Positions 32,935-43,899 of a stretch of 64,000 bases of DNA are shown here, piece by piece; position 1 is the first letter of the stretch, and each line of letters begins with the position of its first letter. The notes under the pieces are model-generated. The model was not told the origin of the DNA. It ran no database searches and saw nothing but the letters and a program-made list of their open reading frames with translations. Origin of the DNA: Combretum micranthum (taxonomy: Eukaryota; Streptophyta; Magnoliopsida; Myrtales; Combretaceae); the NCBI GenBank assembly GCA_024138025.1, contig JAMXBD010001599.1:270705-334704 (forward strand). The letters run 5' to 3'. Made by a program: the position numbers and the translations under genes.

Positions 32935-35900
32935 TATAAACCCCAAAAGTTTTACGATTGATTAAGCTTAAACCCTAATTAGAAGGTCAACCGGAAATCC
33001 TAAAGTCAACAAAACCCTAGTTAGACACAATCGTTCAAGTTTGGCAATCCCGTATTCGTAACCCTAAGTGAGTAAGTGAGAGATTAGTATGTAGAATAGT
33101 TCGTAATAATAGGAGAAAGCTTAAAAATATCATATTAGTTAAATCACGATCCGTTTTGAGGCCGATCGGATGTAGTTTTCGAAAAGCGTGTCTCGAGGCT
33201 TGGAATAGTAAAAATATTCTGCAAGTACCGTTAGACTCGTAAAGAGATAAGGTTTTTAAAAATATCAGTTTTATAATTTTTTGGTAACTAAAAATATCAG
33301 ATATCGCAATTATACGTGTATTTTCTTACTACCGGTATTTTATTTGTCATATATACTTCACATTACACTATTCATTACTATTCTATACTATTTATCTATC
33401 TCTACTTTTTCTTACAACCTACTCTTATAACCATACACCTATTTTCTTACAATTTCCATTGCCAATATAACTTCACATCTCTCATATCTTACTTTTCATT
33501 AACAAAAATATAAAAAAAAAATAAATTTTCTCTCTCTCTCTCTCCCACTCAATTTGTGCCAGCCCCTTTCCCTTTCCTCTCAATTTGTTTTATTTTTCAT
33601 TTATTTAATTAACACAAATTTCCCTCCACTTTTTCCTATAAATATCACATTTTCCTTCTATTTTCTTCACACCTTTCATACACTACAATTACTCTATCAA
33701 AATCTCTCCAAAAGTTTTCTCAAAATTCTTTCTAGTCTATCTTTTATATGTAATGCTTCTTTAAGTTTTCCTTTTGTTCATTTGCTTAGTATGAACATAG
33801 TGTGTGTTTTCTAAACCCATGGAAGTTAGGAAAGCAACAATATGTTCATACTCTATTCTTGTTCATGAATCTATTTTCCTTTATGTTATTCTTATGTTTA
33901 TCTAACTAAACATATATATGTAATTATATATATCTTTTAGAGCATATAAGCTCATTTGTTATTGCAATTTATTTACTTTCCTTGCAATTTATTTACTTAC
34001 CTTGCAATTTATTTACTTTCAAGTTGTTTTAAGGCTAGTCTTTCTAGTCTTAGACTTGTCCTCAAAAAGTCAAAACAATTTTCTTTTTCTTTTGAGATTA
34101 GTTCATTCTTAGTTCTAGGAAGCCTTGAAGAAGCTAAGGCTCCCAATACTTAACAATTATTATTATGCTTATTTATTTCTTATATTCTTTATTATCTTAT
34201 CTTGTGATGTTTTTAGCTTTTATAAACTACATAATCATATTCATGCATGGCTAATAAGTTGTTGTCCAAATGAAATGAATCTTTTTGATGAAAGAATAAA
34301 ATTTGATCAATGTTTTTCTAAAGACTTGGAAAAATATTTTCAAATAAATCTCTTTTAAAAGTTTATGTAAACTCATCATGAAATTTCAAACTATTAATAA
34401 AAAAAGTTTCTTCAAAGTCTAAAGATATTTCCTTTTCAAATAACAAAAGAAGTCTTGATATATAGATAATAACTTGGTACTATTTTTACCAACTTTCTAA
34501 ACCAAGAGCTAAATAAGTTTTCAAAAAAATCAACTTACAAGGAAAATGAAAATAAATTTTCAAAGAATAAACTTATCAAGTACTACTAAAGAAAACTTTT
34601 GGAAACTCTATTTTTCACAATTCCTAGAAATAAATTTTGTAGATAACCTCAAAAGACCAAATTTTATTTTCAACTCACTTTTGATAAACTAAAGAATCAA
34701 AATATATTTTGATCATCCAAAAATTTATAAGTTACTTCACCCACATAAAGTAAAGTCTAACAAATCCAAATTTTCCAAAACACTAAAAAAGGTGGTTTTA
34801 AGGAAATAAATTAAATAAGATAACACCTATAGCTTCATGCATAAATTATGAGTATATACATAAGGAATTCTTTTCAAAAACATACATATTTGAGTTTCCC
34901 TTAAACAAACCTTAGTAAAGGAAGGATTAGAAAATTTTATTTTTCAAGAAAGGAATTTTCGTAATAGATCTGTACCCTTCTAATCCGAGACCCAAATGAC
35001 CTTTTATAGTAAAAATAACCTTATAAATGGATAGATCTTTTCGAGTAGGTGGAAAACGACATATAATATGCAAAATTCCGAGTTAAAATGAGCAAGTTAT
35101 GGCCATTTTAAATTGGAACTTCCTTCAATCCAATTTTTACTGCAATTTCGAGCTAGATTTAGAATCTTCAAAATAGAAATTCTATGAAAGACTCATTTTG
35201 GGTATTTCATCTTGTTTAGGTGAAGAAGGAACCGATATCGCCTTCCTGGAAGATTATTTCAACTAAAAGCGATCGTCATGGAGTGAGTTAATCCCTTACT
35301 AATTACGTTTCCTTAATTATGTTTGTAGGTAGTAGTACTAGAGAATAAGGAAACAGATAAATGAAAAAATGTTGTGTAATTTGGATTCATGATTGAATGA
35401 TGTGGTTGTTGAATAAAAGCTAAGTATATAAAAAAAGGAATTGATGAATAACTTATGTTTTCTTGTAATGGTATGATGAATATTGTTTTGGTCACCTTTT
35501 ACTTGAATTCGACGATAATCGAATAAACCAATATTAAAAAAAATTCATGCACAACATATTGTGAGTCACATTTATTTTTTGCTACTAATCTTCGTGTGGG
35601 GAAATGAGGAGTCGTAGCGGTGGCTAGTAGGAGCCGAAAAGTCTACAGGGCAAGTAGGAGCTAGTAAGTCTGCAACTATTGATGGTTGTATGGGTTGGTA
35701 ACCACCCAACCCCCGACATGAAGGGCGTAAAATCCATGCTACACATGGTTTTCGGATAATCGTGTGTATTTTGTTTACTCATGTGATTGATGCATTCCCA
35801 TATGGTTATATAAAATACTTGTATGTTTTACAAAAATGATTTGAAGAAGAGAGTTATCTCACTAAGCTAGTTTTGCTTATACCTCTATAGCTTTTTTGTT

Positions 35901-36338
35901 ACAGTTTGATTACTTATGGTTGGCACTAAGGAGCCCTTTTTGTCAGGTATGAGCCAAAACTACTAGAAGTTTTTAGGAGAAGTTTATATATTTAGTTTTG
36001 GATGTAGACTTCTAAGAGAAACTTCTATAGTAGACTTATGTTATATTCATGTATGTTTTGAAGATGACTTAATTTGAGCAAGGCTTTTAGAACGGGGGAA
36101 TGCCCCTAAGAAGTTGTAAGAAACTTTTATCTTAATGATTATTACATGTTTACCTTTATAAGTTCTTGCATGCTTTTATTATCTGCTTAAACGTAATACC
36201 CTTTTGAGTCTCCTACTATGTTGGAAGCATGCCTTGCACATGATATCAAAGCTCTTGCGTGACTAAGGTTGTCATTTATTAGCTTTAATATTATGTGCGG
36301 TGGACTGCCACGTTTAGGGTACCTTTCGGGGCGAGACA
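32935..36338 (+). mobile_element. Solo LTR, long type, copy B (TSD GTGAG)
   Basis: Flanked by GTGAG at 32930-32934 and 36339-36343. It begins TATAAACCCC and ends GGGGCGAGACA. Homologous to copy A throughout but about 1 kb shorter, mainly in the U3 part and the AT-rich centre. The TATA box CTATAAATATCAC lies at about 33638 in the matching position. No protein domain is present. It is inserted in another LTR-like sequence whose halves are at about 32600-32929 and 36344-37790. Confidence 0.75.
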
Positions 36339-36343
36339 GTGAG

Positions 36344-37790
36344 TCATCGAGTAAAGAGGAATTTTAAGTCTAGTATCTACTAAGGCTTGGATTATGGGTG
36401 TGATAACTGCAATTGAGGAAGGAATGAGAGCAATGGAACTTAAAATTCATGCTTGCGATACGTAAGGAGCTGAAGAAAATTAGCGACCAGTGTCTACCAA
36501 GGGATGGATCATGGGAGTGATTCATGAAAAGCTATCAAATGTTGATATGAAGTATTGAGAATCATGGGCGTGACAACTGAGATCTAAGGGAGTTTTTCCT
36601 AGCATAGTGCCTATAAAGGCATGAGTCACGCCCGTGATTTAGAGTAGAGTGGCAAAAATTCCATTTAGAATAGATATCACGGATGTGATAATTGGAAAGT
36701 CTTAAATGCGATTTTTATATTTCTTCTACTAAAACATTATATCTCCTACTTTAGGTCATATATTTTCACCAGATGCCTCTTCAAGAAACATTGTGGGTAT
36801 AAAATACACACATCCATTAATCCAAACAAGATCGGGACATTAATCCAAACACACACATTAGTCCTTTTTTTTTTTTTGGTAACCTTTTATAGGAGATAAT
36901 ATCTTAGAGTTCGTTTTCATGACAATGAGTGTTGTTTTTCTGTAAATTTCTTAGAAGAACTCGAGAGAGGAGATGGGAATTAGTCATTTTTGTCCATTGT
37001 AAAGACTTCTACCATTATAAATAAAAAAAAAGAGTTTGCTTCTTTTCTCTATTTTGATGTTGTATTCTGTTTTAATTATGCGATTTATACGTTTTTGTTG
37101 TTGTTTCACCATGTGTGAGTAGTGAATTGGGGCTTGCAACATCATATTAGCATAGATATGTGCTTGAGCTTGTTAATTTCTTGGTAGTCGTTATTTTTTA
37201 TTGAATTGAATTAACAAATCTAAGGCTAGTATAGTGCACGATACTAACTTAGGATAGATTTCAATAGAATATGTCGAGAGACAATTCTATTGAATAGATC
37301 TAATTCACTAGAATAATTTACTCTTGATAATAGAGATGTTAGTAGGAAAGTTGTTGCATTTTTAAGGAACCTGATATAACGTTATGAATTTAATGTGGTC
37401 TTAATTGGCTATTAATTCATGAGAGATTATATATTCACAATTGAGATCAGGAGTAACTAATTCTAAGAAGAAAGTGTAAGATTAATGGTTCCTTGCAGAT
37501 AATAATTATGAGGATAAAATTTATGCAAAACTCAAGCAATGTGGTGAAGCAAGTCTGTTTGTTAATTGTAATATTGTGAATTGTTTTGTAACCATTGTTT
37601 AAGCTGTAAAGCATTTGTGGATTAGTATAGTTTCGTTTGCAATTTTAAAGTTTTAATACTTCATGACCTATTAATTTGATTTGCTAGATAATAGGAAAAT
37701 TATATAGTACTAGTGTTTAAATGTTTCCTGTGCAGACGACCTTATACTCTACTCAATACTACTAAAACGATAGTTACACATACTTATAAA
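36344..37790 (+). mobile_element. LTR-like sequence interrupted by copy B
   Basis: Contains several imperfect ATCACGGGCGTGAT-like words (for example GATCATGGGAGTGAT, AATCATGGGCGTGAC and GAGTCACGCCCGTGATT at 36400-36640). A tail segment with TTTCCTGTGCAGACGACCTT and ACTCTACTC (about 37720-37760) resembles the ends of some plant gypsy LTRs. Its left part is probably 32600-32929. No coding frame was found and the family is uncertain. Confidence 0.4.
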
Positions 37791-37944
37791 GATCAAATTA
37801 GAGTAGAAGATTAGGTTTATAAATTTTAAAACTAGGAAGCTTTGATTCTGTATTTAAAATTTAGGTTCCTAGTTAATAACCCTAAGATATTATTTTCCTC
37901 CTTTTTTATCAGTCAATATTCATTTACTTGGAAGATTTTCGTAT

Positions 37945-38190
37945 TACCTCAAAGCAAGAACACCACCCTTCTTTTTAGGAACTAGTTTACTTCCAATGGT
38001 TTGATCAGGATTATAGACACCGATCTACTCCATTTCAATATCAGCAAAAGCTTCTGTAAACTCAAGCCCATGGTTGTTACATAGAAGCTCAGGTTCATCG
38101 ACAGAGTTTTGCACCACCTCTTCAGCATTAGCATTGTAAGATATGGACCTTTTGATAGAGATGTTTTTAGGAAACTTACCATGGAGTTGA
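37945..38190 (-). pseudogene. Antisense gene fragment, unidentified, one stop
   Basis: The minus strand from about 38190 to 37950 gives some 77 codons with a single stop. It reads [20 protein letters not shown], then [20 protein letters not shown], then stop, then IGVYNPDQTIGSKLVPKKK and GGVLALR. A splice-donor-like GAG|GTAATA follows. The composition is that of a real exon and differs from the surrounding retrotransposon relics. I do not recognise the parent gene. It lies within the composite insertion, so capture by a transposon is a reasonable guess. Confidence 0.4.
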
Positions 38191-38714
38191 AAGATTATGT
38201 ATTAGGATTAAACTACGTATGGCTGAAGAAAGATTCAAAACCTTCACAATATGCAAAACCAATCTCATTCTTTGCCATATAAAAAATGTGTAACATGACA
38301 AGATATTAGTTTTGAAGTGGGCCCACCTGGTAACAAAGCAAGTGAAGGGTATTTGTCATTTTTGTGATAGTTGAAAATCCCACATCAGTAATATAAAAAA
38401 TCCTTTTGGAAATCATCCTATATAAAAAGCAATGTTAGTGCTAGAGATAGACAATAGCTTGTAATTTGGTCTTCTCGTGGGTAGAAACAAGGCCCATTAT
38501 TTGGGCTCAAGTTTTAAAAGTTGAAAATTTCTTAGTTTTTTAAATTAGAGAAACCCGACCGGCCTATCCGATATTGAACTCCTGGGTTGTCTGGTTCATG
38601 CCGGGTTTTGATCAATCCAAGCTTTAATGGATGACAGGCCCAATGCAGTGTCTAGTTCTAGTTTAATCTGGTTGGACCGCCTAAGTCAATCTAGGTTTAA
38701 CATCATTAACCCAA

Positions 38715-40500
38715 ACACCGTGGCAAGCCCACCAAGCTCACTGAAGAAGTCGTTTTGGACGACTGCCCTAAGCACACTAAGAAAATACGGAAATCTATCC
38801 CCCTAGACTTGAGAGACAGTTGATTGCGTTCTTGTAAGCAAAAAAGGATGCTTTCGCATGGTTACTCTCTAACATGCTCGGTATTAGCCCGGATGTAATC
38901 ACCCACCAATTAAATATAAAAAAACCTAGAGACTAATTTGCCAAAGATTAGACATTTTGCCCTAAAAGTGAGCATTGAAGAAGAGGATTATAAGCTCATA
39001 CGAGTTATATTCATTAAAGAAGAGAAGTACCTAACCTAGCTGGCTAACGACAAATGATGAATGTATGTCAACTATATCGACCTGAACAAAGCATACCCAA
39101 AAGATTGCTTTCCTCTACCACGAATTAACCAATTTGTTGATAGCACCTCAAAACATGAACTACTCAGCCTAATGGATGCATTCTCGGGCTATAACCAGAT
39201 CAAAATGTAATGCAAGTGATGAGGTCCATACCTCGTTTGTCAGCTCCTTTGGGACATAATGCTGTACAGTAATGCCGTTTGGGCTAAAGAACTACGGGGC
39301 CACTTTTCAAAGGTTGGTTACCAACGTATTTAAAGCCCACCTCGGTAGGAATGTGGAAGACTATGTCAATGACATGATAGTGAAAAACAAAAAGTATAGG
39401 GATCACCTCTGCGACCTCTATGAAACTTTCGATCACCTCAACTTCTTCAACACGAAGCTTAACCTAAAAGAAAAAAAATCATTTTTGGGACAACTTTGGG
39501 CAAGTTCGTAGGCTGAGTCATATCCCATAGGGGAATTGAAGCTAACTTGGTAAGATCAAGGTAATCTTAAAGACAAACCCAACACCCCCACCCCTTCTTC
39601 TATCAAAGATGTGCAATGGCTTGCAAGCAGAGTAACCGCCCTGAGTAGCTTTCTACCTAAGAGCACCGATAAATATTATGAATCCTTCAAAATTCCTAAA
39701 AAAACCGACAAATTCAAATGGACTAAAGAAAGTCAAGAGGCCTTCGATGAACTTAAATGTCTTTTGGTGGAGCCACCATTGCTATCGACCCCAATCATAG
39801 AAGACTTATACTTATCCTTCATGGTGAGCAATCAAGCTCTCTCGTTGGTCCTTACCTGAGAGGAAGGATGGTAGCACTGTCTTGTATACTACATAAGCCA
39901 TGTCCTATAAGGAGCAGAGGAAAGATATACAAAACTAGAAAAATGTGCTTGACGGTTGTCATGTCTGCTTGGTGCTTACGCCCTTACTTCTGGGCATACG
40001 AGATTATTATCCTCACTGATGTACCCTTAATGACAGTCCTCTAAAAGCCTAACATATTAGGTCGGATGATGAAATATATCATCGAGCTCAGTGCATAAGG
40101 GTTGTAGTATTAACCTCACGATGCCATCAAAGCCAAAGTCTTAGGATTTTGTAGTCGAATACACAAGCTCATAAGAGACTGAAGATCACAAAAGATTGTA
40201 TAGACCCTCCATGTAGATGGATTGTCCACACAGAGGGGGAGTGGGGTCGGCCTAGTTCTAGAAGGACCCCATGGGGTCAAAATCGGCAATGCTCTAAAGT
40301 TCAGCTTTCCTGCAAGCAACAATGAGACGGAGTTTGAGCCCTTATTTTCCGGACTTAAGCTCGCCACAAACATCGATGCAGACACAGGGGAATTGAAATT
40401 TTTTTCAAATTCTCAATTTGTAGTGCAACAAGTAAGAGGCATTTACGAAGCAAACAATGAGGAGATGATCGAATTTCTGGAGACAGTCTGATCCCTAACC
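38715..40500 (+). pseudogene. Tat reverse transcriptase and RNase H relic
   Basis: Copies element RNA into DNA (RT) and removes the RNA strand (RNase H). Fragments in order: EEVVLDDCPKHTKKIRKSIP; LERQLIAFL and AFAWLLSNMLGISPDVITH (38800-38920), the region before RT; CVNYIDLNKAYPKDCFPLP (39065-39120); MDAFSGYNQIKM (39172-39207); MPFGLKNYGATFQRL (39272); DYVNDMIVK (39361), where the family has Y-V-D-D; then connection and RNase H with LHVDGLSTQRGSGVGLVLEG (40210-40270) and FSNSQFVVQQVRG (40405). Frameshifts and stops separate the pieces. The YVND change alone would remove a catalytic aspartate. Confidence 0.85.
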
Positions 40501-40699
40501 AAGGAACTGCACTCTTGGGACATTGCTAAGGTACTACAACTAGTAACTTAGAGGCTAAAAACCTTTTAAGCTTGCTTCCCTGATGATCCCCAACCTCAAC
40601 AAGGTCGAAGGAAAGATCTTCATGGAGTTTCTCCTAGAAAAATCTACCATGAGAAAAACTCAGGAAGTACTCGAGCTATAAGACTCCCCTACTCCACTA

Positions 40700-41450
40700 A
40701 GTTGGATGACGAAAATCGAAAAAAACCTCAGAAACGGAACTTTCCCCTCAGACAAGATAGAAGCTAAGAGACTAATGCACCGAGCTGCAACCCTAATCAA
40801 TGAGGTCCTATATAAGAAGGGCTTTAGTTTTCCCCTACTCTACTGCATGCGCCTCGAGGAAGGACAACAAATTCTAGAAGATCTCCATGCTAGGGAATGC
40901 AATAATCACATCTAGGCATTGTCTCTATACAATAGATTTGTTCGATCTGGATACGTTTGTCCCACCTATGAGTTGGTGCGAAAGAATTCATGTAGCGATG
41001 CGAGAGGTGCCAGAAGACTACACCTATTAAGCACACTCCTAGCTTAAATCTCCATTGTCTCACCAACCCATGGCCTTGCCATGGGGGGACTTGACATCCT
41101 TGGTCATTTCCTAGTCTCAGCCAAACAAAAAAATTCATCATAGTTGGATGTGATTATTTCACTATGTATATCGAGGTTAGGGCAATAGCAAAGGTCATTG
41201 ATAAAAACCTCCAATGGTTTCTCTACAAATAACATCATAGTTAGATTTGGGGTTTGTCGCTCCATCATGATGGATAATGGTAAATAATTCATCTCGAAGA
41301 AGATCGAAGACGTTTGCAATAAATACAAAACACCCCACATTACCCCTTAGTCGTCTACTCCTAGGCAAATGGTCAGGGCGAAGCCATCAACAAAACTATA
41401 ATGAAAAGCCTGAAAGCTAAAGTCGAATGGCTAAGTGGCAAATGAGAATC
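40700..41450 (+). pseudogene. Tat integrase relic
   Basis: After a spacer, QQILEDLHARECNNHI (40865-40912) matches the integrase zinc-finger entry (L...H.G.CG.H). GGLDILGHF (41083) aligns with the WG.DI.GPF strand carrying the first catalytic Asp. CDYFTMYIEVRAIAKVIDKN (41149-41208) follows. SIMMDNGK, with its second Asp (41262), and ANGQGEAINKTIMKSLKAKV (41369-41430) correspond to the DNG.QF and NGQ.E..N..I...LK segments. Stops and frameshifts are present throughout. Confidence 0.8.
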
Positions 41451-41459
41451 CCAACTGAA

Positions 41460-42155
41460 GAGAATCCCAATTGAAGATACCCCCTTTTAGCTTGCCTTCG
41501 AATCAAAAGCAGTCCTCCCCATCGAGCTTGAGCTATCCAATATCCGAGTTCAATCCTACAACGAGTTAATTAATGGGGTAGGCCTTAGGGCTAAGTTAGA
41601 CATGATGGAGGAAACACAAGATTTGGAAGTAAGAGAGGAGTTTCCTAGTAGTAATGGGTTGCTAGGTACCATAATAAGAAGGTTAGACACAAGGTTTTCC
41701 TCTTGGGTGACCTATTTTGAAGAAAGCTAGAGGCAATTAGGTCCAAAGAAGCCAAGGGAAAGCTTGCACCAAATTAGGAAGACCTAATCAGAGTAATAGT
41801 CACCTTCAGGAATGGAGCATACAAACTCGAGACATTAAAGGGCGAGCTCATCACAAAGACCAAGAATGCAAACTACCTAAGAAAGTTTTTTTGAATGAGA
41901 AGGCTTACCTCAACCGTGGTCATCCATACTATGCTTTTACAAAGTTCAAGAATAAGAACTAGCAAACTCCCTCCACTAATAGGATCAACCCAAGAAAAAA
42001 ACACTTGAATAAAATAAAAGTTTTATGCCAGTAAAGTTGTTCTTCTTCCTTTTTGAATGAAATGCTACTATATGAAAGCTACTGAGCTAAAGCCCAGCCA
42101 CAACGAAAAGGTCAGTAAGGGCCTTGGGAGTCCAGAGAACTCTGCCCTCTCATAC
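41460..42155 (+). other. End of Tat pol and start of 3' spacer
   Basis: Weak pol C-terminal similarity continues to about 41960 (for example KFFLNEKAYLNRGHPYYAF near 41885, in the position of the Tat pol terminus) with stops. The following 200 bases are spacer leading into the tandem repeats. Confidence 0.45.
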
Positions 42156-42159
42156 AGAA

Positions 42160-42445
42160 AGAGCTTGAATAACTCCTCTTAAGGGTCGTAAAGAGCTCAA
42201 GTAACCCCATTCTATGGGTAACCCCTAAAAAAACTTGAAAAACCCCCTCTTAATGGTAATCCCCATAAATAGCCCGGGTAACCTTCTCTTAAAGGTAACT
42301 CCCATCTGAGAGCTCAAGTAACTCCCTCTTAAGGGTAACTCCAATAAAGACCCTAGGCGACTTCCCTTCAAGGGTAACTCGCATGATGAGTTTAAGTAGT
42401 GTCCTCTTAAGGGTTAACCCATTAGGGAGCTAGGGCATACATCCT
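42160..42445 (+). repeat. Tandem repeat in the Tat 3' spacer, 38-40-bp unit
   Basis: About seven units follow the pattern GAGCTCAAGTAACTCCCTC, then TTAAGGGTAACTCCCATAAA, with many substitutions. Clear copies start at about 42161, 42193, 42306 and 42382. A tandem array between integrase and 3' LTR is a known Tat-group trait. Confidence 0.75.
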
Positions 42446-43899
42446 AAAAGGAAACAGTCATTAAAAGCTTAAACAACAACCACAACATAACTTAATACAC
42501 ACAACAAGCAATTTGATTAGATCTTTAGTTGATAAAAAAACGTACAGCTTACAGAACATGACCTCAAAAGACAAAACAATAAGGATAAAAAACCCTAAAA
42601 CAAAAGTAAAGTTCATTTCATTCAATGTAAAGTAATTACAATAGTTTTGATAGGCATCTCGGTCAGGGTAGTTTTGACTGGCATCCTAGCTAAAAGATTT
42701 ACAAGAAGATTCGTTAACCTGAAAGTCTACAAGTTCGCTTGATCTCTGAGCTGACTGACATCTGATCTTCGAGCTAACATTTGATCTTTGAGCCGATAGA
42801 AGCACCATCCTCGAGTTTAAGGCACCGAGATTGTACCATGAATTGAAACAAATAGGTTAGTAATACACCATTCGCTCAGGAATCCCAGTTCGAGAAGCAG
42901 CTAGTGGATGATCCCTAACAAGAAATGTCCAAACTTAACATCCACTAGCCGCGACTACCCTAATCATCGAGCCTTTTTTCCATTCCACTATCCATAAAAA
43001 TGGTTAAAGGAAAGGAACTTGGATTGTGAGAGAAGGTCAGTTCCCCCCTTCACAACTACCTCGGCCTGAATAAGCCATCAAGATTCCAAGCCATAGAAGG
43101 AGGACAAACCCAACTCTCCCTATTACTTCATTGTAATCGCTATGACCACTAACATAAGTCCTAAGGTTAGTCGATTTCGACCTTGAGGCCATAGAAGAGA
43201 AACACAGCTCCAGGCCTTGCTTAGATTCACAGAAGAGAGGCAAACCAAGTCTAAAGCCGACCTGCTAACACATGCAACCTCAAATCCACAGCCCATACCT
43301 CCCTCCGATCTCATGTAAATAGGGATAGAGTAACATCCAACCCCATTAAATAGAGAAAGAAGAGCATTGGGAGATCATGACTACCACAAAAAACCTCAAA
43401 GGGCTTGACCTCTCCAACCAAAGAAGGTTAAAACAGAGCAAGAACATCTCTCAGTTAAAGGGCAGTCTAAGTGTAAGGAAGGAGGTCAATACAGAAAGGT
43501 GTTCATTATGGAACTTAAGAGTTTAGTTTTGAGACATGATGAAAAAAAAAAAATTCAACTAAAGGCACTATTTACAAACAAGAGTAGACCGTAGTTGAGT
43601 CTGCATTTAATGCCACCAAATCTTAAGAGGCTCAAGTACAACCTTCCCTGAGCATCTGATTGAGCCTAAGGAATACCTAAAGCCCTTGAAAAAGAAATAA
43701 GGTAAGCATGCCCAGAACATGCATTATCACCTAACCTAGACTGCTGTGGGCTTTATAACACTGACATAATAAGCCAAATGACTCTATACTAACTAGATGT
43801 CACCAAAGGATAAGATCAAGACTAAGATAATGAAAAGGCAATGTTAGCTCAACAAATCGACATCGAACTCGACCTTTAAACTCCATATCATTCATTTCA
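42446..43899 (+). other. Tat 3' non-coding spacer
   Basis: No coding similarity could be supported on either strand. The composition remains that of the element, with GAGCTC/CTCGAG words. It lies between the tandem array and the antisense ORF. Confidence 0.4.

Larger units (their letters stand above)
32470..38700. mobile_element. Composite insertion between protease and RT of the Tat element
   Basis: Gag-protease coding stops at about 32470 and RT coding resumes at about 38715, so the 6.2 kb between them is foreign. The extreme ends are weakly inverted: AATGTTGTTAGA on the left and, in reverse complement, AATGATGTTAAA on the right. Both are followed by GGTT/CCGG-rich DNA. Inside are an LTR-like sequence, copy B of the long LTR, and an antisense gene fragment. 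The order suggests at least three successive insertions. Outer ends are approximate and no clean target duplication was found. Confidence 0.5.

Noticed and set aside
24895..36338. The two long LTR copies as the paired LTRs of one retrotransposon
   Set aside because: Each copy has its own 5-bp target duplication (GTACC and GTGAG), and the DNA between them is gag-protease of a different (Tat) element whose LTR is itself interrupted by copy A.
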